Shown here piece after piece: positions 25,967-34,367 of a stretch of 64,000 nt of DNA. The translations under genes were made by a program, and so were the position numbers. How positions within the stretch are numbered: the stretch's first letter is position 1; the number at the start of each line of letters is the position of its first letter. Source of the DNA: a bacterium (GTDB lineage Bacteria; Bdellovibrionota_C; UBA2361; RFPC01); assembly GCA_030428205.1 (NCBI GenBank), contig JAUIBK010000022.1, positions 1-64,000 of the forward strand, read 5' to 3'. The notes beneath the pieces were generated by a model that was not told where the DNA came from, ran no database searches, and saw only the letters and a program-made list of their open reading frames with translations.

Positions 25967-26655
25967 GAGACAAATTTATACCCTACCCCATGCACGGTAA
26001 CGATGTGCTTGGGGACGTTTGCATTTGATTCTACTTTTTGACGAAGCCTTGCAATGTGGTTGTCGACCGTTCGTGTAGAAGGATAAGAATTATACCCCCA
26101 AACCTCATCAAGGAGCTCATCTCGAGTTACCACGGATCCATTCTTGGCAACAAGATAGCGAAGAAGCCTATATTCACGAGCAGAAAGCTCGAGCGGCTGT
26201 GCATTTCTCTCAGCTTTATAAGCCTTAAAATCAATAACAATGTCGTCAAACTGAATCTTATCAACTTCAGCCGTGTTACTCGTACGACGGAGCAACGCTT
26301 TAACACGTGCAACTAACTCACGCATACCAAAAGGCTTTGCAAGGTAGTCATCAGCTCCAAGCTCAAGGCCGAGCACCTTGTCGACTTCAGCGCTACGAGC
26401 GGTAAGGAGAATAAGTGGAGTTGAAATTCCAGCATTCCTGAGCTCTTTACACGTTTGAAGCCCATCTTTCTTTGGCATCATAACATCTAAGATAATCAGG
26501 TCAGGCTTGTGCTGCTCAATAAGCTCGAGGCCAGCCTCGCCATCACCAGCTGAAACAACGTCATAGCCCTCTAGCTCGAAATTGAGCTCTAGGCTTCGCC
26601 TGACACTTTCGTCATCTTCGATAATAGCGACTAGAAATTTTGAAACGGATCCCAT
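25963..26655 (-). CDS. OmpR/PhoB-type response regulator, orphan
   Basis: 230 residues. The receiver domain (about 7-120) has IIEDDESVR, the phosphoacceptor Asp in DLIILDVMMPKKDG near 55, the switch Thr in LILLTARS and the conserved Lys in DDYLAKPFG. The winged-helix DNA-binding domain (about 135-230) shows LSAREYRLLRYLVAKNG, VVTRDELLDEVWGY and the recognition helix RTVDNHIARLRQKVE. No histidine kinase gene is next to it. Target genes unknown. Confidence 0.95.
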   Translation of the reverse strand: MGSVSKFLVAIIEDDESVRRSLELNFELEGYDVVSAGDGEAGLELIEQHKPDLIILDVMMPKKDGLQTCKELRNAGISTPLILLTARSAEVDKVLGLELGADDYLAKPFGMRELVARVKALLRRTSNTAEVDKIQFDDIVIDFKAYKAERNAQPLELSAREYRLLRYLVAKNGSVVTRDELLDEVWGYNSYPSTRTVDNHIARLRQKVESNANVPKHIVTVHGVGYKFVS

Positions 26656-26900
26656 AGTTAACGATGTTTCACCTCAGGCACACACCTTCTCACTAGCCTA
26701 CCATGTAACCATAGCTTACTCACCTTGAGAAACACCCTTTCGAGGAAATATCCAGCTCAAGAACTTGATTTCCTATGGAAGAACAAGTACCCTGGCTCGT
26801 CTCACGGCTAGTGTTACCGTGAAAGTATGCCAATAATTAGGTAGTTATTCAACTTTTAAATCTGCTGGGTAGTCCCCAGCCCATGTAATCTCAGGTAGTT

Positions 26901-27224
26901 ATGGCAAGCACAAATGATTATGCCGTTATCAAAACTGGCGGAAAGCAACAGAGAGTAAGCGTAGGCGATAAGATTTGTATCGAACTCCTCGGTAGTGAGC
27001 CTGGCCAAGAGGTCAAATTTGACCATGTACTCGCCCTTCGGACTGACGGCTCGCTTCAGGTTGGCTCACCAAACATCTCTGGTGCTTGCGTGAAAGGCAC
27101 CGTTATTCGCAACGGCAAAGGTGAAAAGCTCAATGCTTTCAAAAAGCTTCGCCGTAAGGGGATGAGGAAAAAGATAGGACACCGTCAGAACTTCACTGAA
27201 GTTTCTATCGACTCACTAAACTAA
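26901..27224 (+). CDS. rplU: 50S ribosomal protein L21
   Basis: 107 residues; L21 signature [20 protein letters not shown] at the N-terminus and [20 protein letters not shown] at the C-terminus. It starts the conserved rplU-rpmA-obgE cluster. The ribosome-binding site is AGGTAG six bases before the ATG. A small hairpin gctggg-tagtc-cccagc lies about 15 bases before it in the leader and could affect initiation. Confidence 0.97.
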   Translation: MASTNDYAVIKTGGKQQRVSVGDKICIELLGSEPGQEVKFDHVLALRTDGSLQVGSPNISGACVKGTVIRNGKGEKLNAFKKLRRKGMRKKIGHRQNFTEVSIDSLN

Positions 27225-27259
27225 TACTTAAATTTTTTACTGAGGGAGCAGACTCCGAA

Positions 27260-27514
27260 ATGGCACATAAGAAAGCTGGTGGTAGTTCTAAGAACGGTCG
27301 TGATTCGATTGGAAAGCGACTCGGCGTGAAGAAGTATGGTGGTGAACACGTTCGAGCTGGAAACATTCTTGTTCGACAACGAGGCACAACATACCACCCT
27401 GGTCTTAACGTAGGACTTGGCAGCGACTACACCCTCTTTGCTCTCACTGACGGCATCGTACAGTTCAAGCAGGGTAGAAAGCAGACAGTGAGCGTTCTTC
27501 CCGAAGCTGTATAA
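27260..27514 (+). CDS. rpmA: 50S ribosomal protein L27
   Basis: 84 residues, with [20 protein letters not shown] at the N-terminus and [17 protein letters not shown] in the middle. The N-terminus starts MAHKKAGG directly, without the cleavable Firmicute-type extension. It lies 35 bases after rplU with GAGGGAG as ribosome-binding site. Confidence 0.97.
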   Translation: MAHKKAGGSSKNGRDSIGKRLGVKKYGGEHVRAGNILVRQRGTTYHPGLNVGLGSDYTLFALTDGIVQFKQGRKQTVSVLPEAV

Positions 27515-27590
27515 CTCCAGTTTCACACCCATCACACTCCCCCTCTTGCTCTGGCCCTTGCTCTTGCTCTAAGGAGGTAAGGAATAGATC

Positions 27591-28613
27591 ATGAAGTTCA
27601 TCGACCAAGTATCCATCCGAGTTTTTGCAGGAAACGGCGGCGCTGGGTCGAAACATTTTCGGCGCGAAAAATACGTACCACTCGGTGGCCCAGACGGCGG
27701 AAACGGTGGAAACGGTGGTTCTGTCATCTTCGAAGCCGACGAGAACAAACACACTCTCCTCGACTTTCAATTCCACCCCGAGTGGAAAGCCCAACACGGA
27801 AAGCCTGGCGGGCGGAGCACCAGCGATGGCGCAAGTGGTGAGGACCTGATCATCACCGTTCCGGTAGGAACTGAAGTATTAGACGGCAAGGACGAAAGTC
27901 TCGTTGCCGATCTCACCAAGCATAAGCAACGGTTTGTTGCAGCTGAAGGTGGGAAAGGTGGCAAGGGCAACGCCTTTTTCAAATCACCTACAAACCAAGC
28001 CCCTGAACACGCCCAACCTGGCCTCCCTGGTGAAAGCGGCGAGTTCATTCTCTCCCTCAAACTTCTGGCTGACGTGGGACTCGTCGGTCTCCCAAATGCT
28101 GGCAAATCAACTCTTATCTCTCGAATCTCTGCAGCAAAACCAAAGATTGCTGACTACCCTTTTACCACCCTCACCCCCAATCTCGGAGTGGTTCAGGGAA
28201 AAGGAAAAACCTCTTTTGTTGTTGCAGATGTTCCAGGGCTGATCCCCGGTGCCCACGAAGGAAAAGGGCTTGGCACCCAGTTCCTCAAACACCTTGAGCG
28301 CACCAAAGTCTTGGTACACCTTGTCGACGTACTGCCACCTGCCTACCAAGACGAGGAGTCAAATTCTGATTGGGATCCACTCTCTGACGTAGCCACGATC
28401 CAACAAGAGCTCAAGCTCTTCTCACCAACCTTAGCGGAGGCTCCACAATTCATCGTTTTCTCTAAGATTGACACCCTTACCGAGAGAGATGTTCTGAGAA
28501 CTTACCACCAGAGAGCAAAAGAGTTGGGATACGAAAGCTTTGAGATCTCAAGCGCAACAGGCGAAGGAATTGAACAGCTCATAGACACGCTTACAGCTAA
28601 AGTTTGCGGCTAG
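27591..28613 (+). CDS. obgE: GTPase Obg/CgtA
   Basis: Ribosome-associated GTPase in 50S maturation and stress control. The glycine-rich Obg fold covers residues 1-158 (GNGGAGSKHFRREKYVPLGG, DGGNGGNGGSVIF). The G domain has G1 GLPNAGKST near 166, switch I PFTTLTPNLGVV, G3 DVPGLIPGAHEGKG and G4 FSKIDTL (SKxD in place of NKxD). At 340 residues the C-terminal OCT domain is absent. A near-consensus AAGGAGGTAAGG ribosome-binding site precedes the ATG. Just upstream (27542-27571) a CTCTTG-type hexamer stretch occurs. Confidence 0.97.
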   Translation: MKFIDQVSIRVFAGNGGAGSKHFRREKYVPLGGPDGGNGGNGGSVIFEADENKHTLLDFQFHPEWKAQHGKPGGRSTSDGASGEDLIITVPVGTEVLDGKDESLVADLTKHKQRFVAAEGGKGGKGNAFFKSPTNQAPEHAQPGLPGESGEFILSLKLLADVGLVGLPNAGKSTLISRISAAKPKIADYPFTTLTPNLGVVQGKGKTSFVVADVPGLIPGAHEGKGLGTQFLKHLERTKVLVHLVDVLPPAYQDEESNSDWDPLSDVATIQQELKLFSPTLAEAPQFIVFSKIDTLTERDVLRTYHQRAKELGYESFEISSATGEGIEQLIDTLTAKVCG

Positions 28614-29248
28614 TCAGAACACCTATTCTACCCCTTTTCATCCCTAACCATTTCAAAGAGATAACACGATTTTCACAAACGCAAACAACCTTCTCCATTG
28701 CTGGGTAGAAGTGATTTTGATACAATTGAGGTATAAGCTAACTAGTTGTATCGACCAGTTTTTTTGGTCAAGAAGTGGAGCAGACAGACGAATACTTTAG
28801 CCCGACACTTTTGCCCCCCCACCTATCACCATCAGTTGGAGTCGTGCGGTCAGCTAGCTCCCTTCAACTACGAGTTTCCCTCAACTTTCAGTTCAAATAT
28901 TCCGATTTATACATTAAGCGGCTTGAAGCTGAGATCGCTTGGAGCCTGTGTGGTGAATATAACGGGAGCTTTTTGCTCTCGAGCAGCATCTATAAGAGAA
29001 ATGCTGTTATACTCTCCACTATACTATAGGAGGAAGGCCTATCAGTAGAACCACCGGCAATACGACTCTCCGTTTCTCACCCTCGGATAGTGCCAACTAC
29101 CCCGTTCTACCTACCTCTCTGCCTTCTTCTGCCCACGACTGCCACAGATTTATCTCTACCAAGATGTTTTTGCCTTTCAAGCGACTTGCTTTCGAGCGAG
29201 GAACTTGCGAGTTAACCAATACCTTTCTCAAGGAGGTACGTTACCTAT
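28614..29248. other. Long gap between obgE and rsfS
   Basis: 635 bases without a convincing gene. Short frames exist (for example 28775-29029, hydrophobic but without a ribosome-binding site). The stretch probably holds a promoter at 28698-28726 and then a leader of about 520 bases. No tmRNA, 6S, SRP or RNase P signature was recognised. Confidence 0.35.
28698..28726 (+). promoter_or_regulatory. Candidate sigma-70-type promoter for the rsfS operon
   Basis: TTGCTG (28698-28703) and TACAAT (28721-28726) are separated by exactly 17 bases, a plausible -35/-10 pair with a good -10. It would give a transcript beginning about 515 bases before rsfS. Confidence 0.4.
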
Positions 29249-29665
29249 ATGAGCAGAAAGCCTAATGTTACAGCTCTCACCGAAGAGCTCACTTCGCAGC
29301 AGGTTGTCCAACACGTCCTCGACGCTTGCCAATCTGCTAAAGCCCAAGATCTTGTCGTACTCGACATGAACGAAGTCTTCGACATGTCCGACTACTTCGT
29401 GATTGTCAGTGGACGCTCCGATCGCCAGGCGCAAGGAATCTGCAACAAGGTACTCGCCGAACTCGACAAACGAGGTGTAGAACCTGTGATGGTTGAAGGT
29501 TTTGATGATGGACACTGGATCCTCGTAGATCTCGGCGACGTCATCCTCCACGTTTTCTATGAACCGCTCAGACAGCACTACGATCTCGAGGGCCTCTGGC
29601 TCAAGGCTCGCAAATACACCGTTGAGGAGTCTGACCAAGGCCACTACGAACTCAAGGCTGCTTAA
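29249..29665 (+). CDS. rsfS: Ribosome silencing factor RsfS
   Basis: Binds L14 and blocks subunit joining. 138 residues with the DUF143/Iojap core: KAQDLVVLDMNEVFDMSDYF, VIVSGRSDRQAQGICNKVL, GHWILVDLGDVILHVF and LEGLWLKAR. The ribosome-binding site AAGGAGG sits 13 bases before the ATG. rsfS near obgE is a common arrangement. It is followed after 128 bases by the TPR gene. Confidence 0.95.
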   Translation: MSRKPNVTALTEELTSQQVVQHVLDACQSAKAQDLVVLDMNEVFDMSDYFVIVSGRSDRQAQGICNKVLAELDKRGVEPVMVEGFDDGHWILVDLGDVILHVFYEPLRQHYDLEGLWLKARKYTVEESDQGHYELKAA

Positions 29666-29793
29666 GAGGAGAACAGTCACTCCAACGATCTTTACATCTT
29701 CGCGTGCATTTCGCATGATAGGAGGCACTTAGCCCCTGTTTTTTTCGGAGGCCAAGTGAGGCTATTCATCTATCCTTCTGCCCGTACTTTCTT

Positions 29794-31101
29794 ATGCTCT
29801 CGCGAATTGTCCGACTCTCTCTCATCTTCCTTATCATCGCCCTTGCTGTTGGCGTTATCGTCTTAAATAAACACGAACTATCGATTACCTACCTCCCGGG
29901 GCAAACAACGCAGCCAGTCATGGCTGGTGTTGTACTACTCTTTACGTTCTGTGCTGGGATTGCTGTAACGGTACTCTTTAGCCTTATCCACGGAGTAAAA
30001 GCCTACTTTCGGGAACGGGCTTTTAAGCACCGTGAATCTAAACAGCAAGAGTTTTTACAGATCATGCTTGAAGCAAGGAGTGCTCTTGCCTCAGGAGAGT
30101 ACGACCGTGCGCAAGATCGTTGGGAACGGCTTATACACCGGGACCCGACGAACATCATTGCACGAGTTGAACTCTCACGTTCAATTGAACAAGCGGGACA
30201 CCCAAGAGAAGCCCTCAAAGTTCTCGACAAAGCACGCGCTGTAGATCCGAACAACCCCGAGGTTCTCTTACGAGCCGCCGATCTCAACATAACTCTTGGT
30301 AACAAAACAGCTGCGCTTGATAACCTCGCTCTGCTTGTTTTCGATCAACCGAGCATGCATGCAGCAGCCCTCGCCCGTGATCTCTCTGAAGAGCTTGAGC
30401 GCATAGGAGATGCACTTGAATACCACCGACGTTTTTGCGAAGTCGGTGGAAAAGACATCGAGGCTGGAAAGCGGCTTGAATTTAAGCGAATTTCTGAGGT
30501 TGCCAAAGACGAAGCTGAACACCTTTCGCTCCTCCGAAAGTTTATCAAGAAGAACCCTGAATTTGGCCCCGCACTCTCTGAGCTGGCTGCTCACGAAGCA
30601 AAAAACGGCAATATTGATGCCGCGGCGGATCTCCTCCTGAAAGCTGCTCGTGGACTCGGCGAAAGACGCTACTGGCTTGAGGCTATCAAATTATGGCTCT
30701 CTGAAGATCAGGGAGAGCGAGCAATTGCAGCTGCACGCACGGCAACTCGAAACACCAAAGGAGAGCACCGCATCCAGGCCGAGCTCGATCTCGTCCACCT
30801 CCACCTAGAACTTCACCAAGGCGAAAAAGCACGCGAGCTTCTCGACAACTTCACCTCTCTGCTTGAAGAAGAAGGAGTCACTAGCTCTCCTGAACTCACC
30901 CGTCACCACTTAACGCTTCACGGACTGTGCCTCAACCAACTCGGAGACTACCAGGGAGCATCTACGGTATGGGAAAAACTAGCTCAGTTTGATGGGGCAA
31001 CTATTCATAGTGGCGTGTGGAATAAGATGGCTCAAAATACATCAAGCAACAGCCGCCCAAAGAATACAGCCGCCCCCTCGCCTACACTTTCAACTCCGTA
31101 A
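29794..31101 (+). CDS. LapA-like membrane domain joined to TPR domain (LapB-like)
   Basis: 435 residues. The N-terminus has two membrane segments at about 5-25 (VRLSLIFLIIALAVGVIVLN) and 42-67, with the LapA/DUF1049-type ITYLPG spacer between them. Residues 80-410 are TPR-like helices (SALASGEYDRAQDRWERLIH, EALKVLDKARAVDPNNPEVL, LLEEEGVTSSPELTRHH). LapA and LapB are separate proteins in E. coli that coordinate LPS synthesis; here the two resemble one chain. No rubredoxin-like CxxC end is seen, so the LapB role is inference. The stop shares one base with the gpmI start (TAATG). Confidence 0.7.
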   Translation: MLSRIVRLSLIFLIIALAVGVIVLNKHELSITYLPGQTTQPVMAGVVLLFTFCAGIAVTVLFSLIHGVKAYFRERAFKHRESKQQEFLQIMLEARSALASGEYDRAQDRWERLIHRDPTNIIARVELSRSIEQAGHPREALKVLDKARAVDPNNPEVLLRAADLNITLGNKTAALDNLALLVFDQPSMHAAALARDLSEELERIGDALEYHRRFCEVGGKDIEAGKRLEFKRISEVAKDEAEHLSLLRKFIKKNPEFGPALSELAAHEAKNGNIDAAADLLLKAARGLGERRYWLEAIKLWLSEDQGERAIAAARTATRNTKGEHRIQAELDLVHLHLELHQGEKARELLDNFTSLLEEEGVTSSPELTRHHLTLHGLCLNQLGDYQGASTVWEKLAQFDGATIHSGVWNKMAQNTSSNSRPKNTAAPSPTLSTP

Positions 31102-32615
31102 TGATAAAGACAACACTCCTGTGCATCCTTGACGGCTTTGGCCTGAACCCTAAGAGAGAGGGAAATGCTGTAGCTCTTGCAGATACACCCTGCTTTGATT
31201 CACTTCTCTCCTCATACCCCAACACAACACTGACAACATTTGGGGAACGTGTGGGGTTACCGCACGGTCAGATGGGAAACTCAGAAGTCGGCCACCTCAA
31301 CATTGGAGCTGGCAGAGTTGTTGAGCAGTGGCTCATGCGTATCACTCGCGAGCTAAAAGAAGGAGCTCTTGAACGAGAAGAAGTCTTTCAAAACTTCCTG
31401 TCTCAAAGCAACAATACCATCCACCTCGTAGGCCTCTACAGTAACGGAGGGGTGCATTCGCACGGAGAACACCTTCACGAGCTGATTGAATACCTCCGTC
31501 AGCACTACAAAGGCACCGTTGCACTCCACCTCCTGACTGACGGAAGAGACACCTCTCCAGAGGGAGCTGCCTCATATATCAAACAACTTGAAGAACGGAT
31601 CGCCGACTATTCTAACGTTCAGATCGCATCTGTATCAGGGCGGTTTTACGGCATGGACAGAGACAAACGGTGGGAGCGGGTCGAGCAGGCGTATAACGCC
31701 ATAACCGGCAAACTTGATTCAAGCTTTCCCACTGCATCTGAACACCTCACTGCATGCTACCAAGAGGGAGTAACTGATGAGTTCATTCCACCCTTTCTCG
31801 TATCTCAAACTCCCGTAGCTGAAAACGACTCCTTTCTTTTCTGGAATTTTCGAGCAGATCGCATGCGTGAAATTGTAAGCGCACTTTGCTTAGCAGGTTT
31901 TGACTCCTTTGAACGCCACGCTCCTCTTCCAGCTCCTGAACGCGTACTCTGTTTTACTGAATACGACGCAACGTTTAAGCTCCCCGTTCTCTTTTCCCCT
32001 CAACCCATTACGAATCATATCGGTGAAGTCGTTGCTGCCCAGGGATGGAAACAGTTACGTACTGCGGAAACTGAGAAATATCCACACGTCACCTACTTTC
32101 TTAACGGTGGGATCGAACAAGAGCTCTCAGGCGAAATTCGAAAACTTGTCCCCTCCCCACGAGATGTAAAAACCTATGATCTTAAACCTGAGATGAGCGC
32201 TGCCGGTGTTACCAACGAAGTGCTTACTGGAATAAAAGAAGGTTACCCTTTTATTGTTGTTAACTTCGCTAATGCCGACATGGTAGGACACACCGGAGTT
32301 CTTGAAGCTGGGATGAAGGCTGTAGAAACCGTTGATGCATGTCTTCAAAAAATATGCACAGCCTTACAAGAGGTCGATGGGCAAGCTGTCATTATCGCAG
32401 ACCACGGAAACGCTGATCAGATGATTAACTACGAAGACGGCTCTCCCCATACTGCCCACACACTTCATCCCGTACCTATGATTCTCTTTGGCACTGGAGA
32501 ACTACCATCACTTCAAGATGGTGGTGCGCTGTGTGATGTTGCACCAACTCTTCTGGAGCTGATGTCACTTGAGCAGCCAGCAGAAATGTCAGGAAAATCT
32601 CTTTTGACTCAGTAG
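31101..32615 (+). CDS. gpmI: Cofactor-independent phosphoglycerate mutase
   Basis: Interconverts 3- and 2-phosphoglycerate using two Mn ions. 504 residues, the normal iPGM length. Motifs: LCILDGFGLNP near the N-terminus (Asp ligand), HGQMGNSEVGHLNIGAGR with the phosphorylated Ser near residue 60, HLLTDGRDTSP near 148, FWNFRADRMREI near 250, FANADMVGHTG near 390 and VIIADHGNAD near 430. Its product feeds enolase, encoded at the right edge. Coupled to the TPR gene by a one-base overlap. Confidence 0.97.
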   Translation: MIKTTLLCILDGFGLNPKREGNAVALADTPCFDSLLSSYPNTTLTTFGERVGLPHGQMGNSEVGHLNIGAGRVVEQWLMRITRELKEGALEREEVFQNFLSQSNNTIHLVGLYSNGGVHSHGEHLHELIEYLRQHYKGTVALHLLTDGRDTSPEGAASYIKQLEERIADYSNVQIASVSGRFYGMDRDKRWERVEQAYNAITGKLDSSFPTASEHLTACYQEGVTDEFIPPFLVSQTPVAENDSFLFWNFRADRMREIVSALCLAGFDSFERHAPLPAPERVLCFTEYDATFKLPVLFSPQPITNHIGEVVAAQGWKQLRTAETEKYPHVTYFLNGGIEQELSGEIRKLVPSPRDVKTYDLKPEMSAAGVTNEVLTGIKEGYPFIVVNFANADMVGHTGVLEAGMKAVETVDACLQKICTALQEVDGQAVIIADHGNADQMINYEDGSPHTAHTLHPVPMILFGTGELPSLQDGGALCDVAPTLLELMSLEQPAEMSGKSLLTQ

Positions 32616-32657
32616 CTTTTTACCCAAAAGTGTTAGCAGAATTCATGGTTAAAATTT

Positions 32658-32724
32658 ATAACGCGAAGTACGCGAGGGACTCGAAGATCGCCCCCCTTCG
32701 CGCCCCTCGCGTACTTCGCGTTAT
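32658..32724 (+). repeat. 29-bp-stem hairpin of CGCGAAG units (family 2) after gpmI
   Basis: Arms 32658-32686 and 32696-32724 pair over 29 bp with two mismatches around a 9-nt loop rich in C. The outer arm is ATAACGCGAAGTACGCGAGG. It lies between gpmI and the ferredoxin gene on the same strand and is probably a terminator or mRNA-end stabiliser. Confidence 0.8.
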
Positions 32725-32817
32725 TTTCTTTTGTGCATAAGCACATCAAAAATGACAGGCTCAACACTTTACGCTATTGTCCTCACACAGCCAGACTTTG
32801 AAGAAAGGACTAGTACC

Positions 32818-33153
32818 ATGCCAAAATTAACGGTCAAAAACGTAGGCGAATTTGAAGTACCAGAAGGAAAGCGTCTTGTTCTCGCCCTTCGAGACGAAGT
32901 TGGTATTGATCAGCTCCACGCCTGTGGTGGCAAAGGAAAGTGTACGACCTGTGCCGTGACTATTCTCGACGGCCAGGCCGGTGAAATGAGGCAAGGAGAA
33001 AAAGAAACCCTTGAACGCAAAGGGATCTCGGGCGTCAGGCTTAGTTGTCAGATGCAGTGCACAGGAGATTTAGAAATCGAAGCACCAAACCTCCTCTCAA
33101 CAACAGAGAGAGATAGCTGCGGCCCACGTCCTACAGACGAAATGGAGCCGTAG
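32818..33153 (+). CDS. 2Fe-2S ferredoxin
   Basis: Plant/adrenodoxin-type electron carrier, 111 residues from the ATG at 32818 (a longer frame from 32731 adds an unrelated segment). The iron-sulfur ligands are HACGGKGKCTTCAVTI (Cys-x5-Cys-x2-Cys) and LSCQMQC downstream. The N-terminal strands LTVKNVGEFEVPEGKRLV are the usual beta-grasp start. GAAAGGA lies upstream as ribosome-binding site. The redox partner is unknown. Confidence 0.92.
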   Translation: MPKLTVKNVGEFEVPEGKRLVLALRDEVGIDQLHACGGKGKCTTCAVTILDGQAGEMRQGEKETLERKGISGVRLSCQMQCTGDLEIEAPNLLSTTERDSCGPRPTDEMEP

Positions 33154-33208
33154 CCCCAAAAACTCATCGAGCACCACAACTTTCATATACAATCGACGAT
33201 AAGAGAGT

Positions 33209-33961
33209 ATGAACCTCTTAACCCTGCTCTCAGCCGGACTCCAACCGGTTTGCCTTGTGTGTGAAGGCCCCGTGGCGCGTCGTTCTGAGAAGATATGCTC
33301 ATGGTGCACGCTACCACCTATCCATTCCTCTAGGAATCTGTGCGTGCAGTGCGGATCACCTCTTACTGAAAGTACAACATGTGGAGCATGCGAACTCTTT
33401 CCTCTTCCTTTTCGGCAAGTACGTTCCCTCTGGGATTACAATCACCGTGTTGCAGAAGCTATTCGTAAGATGAAGTATCATCACATAGAACCGCTCTGTC
33501 ATATCTTTTCACATATTCTGTCGCACCATGTCGGAGAGCTTTTTTTCCTGCGAGACTGGGATCTCATACTCGCCATCCCTACTCACCGAAAACGGTTTGC
33601 ATCACGAGGGTTTCATCCCCCTGAGATTTTCGCCTCCTCAATTCGCAAAAAACTCAACCATACCGCCAGGCAACCCCCTTTGGGCGCACTCAAGGTTGCC
33701 TCCATTCATCCTCCACAGGCCTCACGCGAACAACACGAACGGTACGAACTGCTCCAAGATGGATTCTCGGCGAACCCCAATAAGGTAAGAGGGAAACGAG
33801 TTTTGCTCGTTGACGATGTACTCACCTCTGGTGCCACACTCTGCTCTGCCGCCTTCGCACTCAACGGAGCAGAAGCAAAGTCCATTGATGGGATTACATT
33901 AGCTCGGTCAATCCACTGGAGTGAGTCTCGGGCAGAACTTTGGAAGCATTCCAATCTATGA
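33209..33961 (+). CDS. ComF-family phosphoribosyltransferase
   Basis: 250 residues. The N-terminal zinc-ribbon has four CxxC-type pairs (PVCLVCEG, KICSWCTL, LCVQCGSP, TTCGACEL). The PRTase domain carries the PRPP loop VLLVDDVLTSGATLCSAA near 200-217 and the family motif LILAIPTHRKRFASRGFHP near 120. ComF proteins assist DNA uptake in naturally competent bacteria, but the family is wider; no other com genes are here. The symbol is left blank for that reason. Confidence 0.92.
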   Translation: MNLLTLLSAGLQPVCLVCEGPVARRSEKICSWCTLPPIHSSRNLCVQCGSPLTESTTCGACELFPLPFRQVRSLWDYNHRVAEAIRKMKYHHIEPLCHIFSHILSHHVGELFFLRDWDLILAIPTHRKRFASRGFHPPEIFASSIRKKLNHTARQPPLGALKVASIHPPQASREQHERYELLQDGFSANPNKVRGKRVLLVDDVLTSGATLCSAAFALNGAEAKSIDGITLARSIHWSESRAELWKHSNL

Positions 33962-33969
33962 TAACACCT

Positions 33970-34120
33970 AGTGTGGCGACAACTTAATTTTTGCCGATTA
34001 GGCGAGGAGCCACACTTTTTTGCCGGAGGCAAAAACCCCCGGAGGGACAATACAGCCCAGCTAGTGTCATTTTAAATTGAGTTTTGCCAACCGGCAAAAA
34101 TTAATTTGAAATGACACTAG
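33970..34120. repeat. Complex inverted-repeat block between comF-like gene and mazG
   Basis: Three inverted repeats in 150 bases: AGTGTGGC/GCCACACT (about 33970-33977 and 34009-34016), TTTTTGCC-gga-GGCAAAAA (about 34016-34035), and a 60-bp palindrome at 34061-34120 centred on 34090/34091. The last has outer arm CTAGTGTCATTT and three or four mismatches in 30. The first and third share a CTAGTGT...AATTTTTGCCG pattern, as if both derive from one element. The block contains the dispersed motif CCCCCGGAGGGACAATACAG at 34036-34055. Confidence 0.7.
34036..34055 (+). repeat. Dispersed 20-mer, copy 1
   Basis: CCCCCGGAGGGACAATACAG. The copy at 60361-60380 differs at one position (A for G at position 6). 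Each copy is preceded by TGCCGGA a few bases upstream (34021-34027; 60351-60357). Confidence 0.7.
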
Positions 34121-34184
34121 AAAGCCTGTGCTCTGCCTCAAACAGGAGAGAGCCTTGCGACACTCGCATAAACGAGTGTGGGAC

Positions 34185-34324
34185 TTATAACGCGAAGTAC
34201 GCGAAGGCCGCGAAGATACTAGTGCTAGGCATACCACCGTTCTTCAGAAGTGAAAAAACTTTTCCGACGAGATACTAGTTCTTTCACTTTCCCCTTCGCG
34301 TTCCTCGCGTACTTCGCGTTATAA
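34185..34324. repeat. 31-bp-stem hairpin (family 2) with a long loop bearing a 9-bp direct repeat
   Basis: Arms 34185-34215 and 34294-34324 (TTATAACGCGAAGTACGCGA outer part) pair over 31 bp with about four mismatches. The 78-nt loop contains GATACTAGT twice (34215-34223 and 34271-34279), flanking 47 bases. This looks like a target-site duplication or a slippage event in an originally short loop. It lies upstream of mazG. Confidence 0.75.
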
Positions 34325-34367
34325 TTTTTATGAACTACCAACTACCTCTCTATGAAAGATTAGACCA

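Noticed and set aside
25793..26655. Toxin-antitoxin pair (ribbon-helix-helix plus neighbour)
   Set aside because: The neighbour is a full-length response regulator on the opposite strand, not a toxin.
28775..29029. 84-codon hydrophobic frame before rsfS
   Set aside because: No ribosome-binding site and no recognisable features; kept as non-coding.
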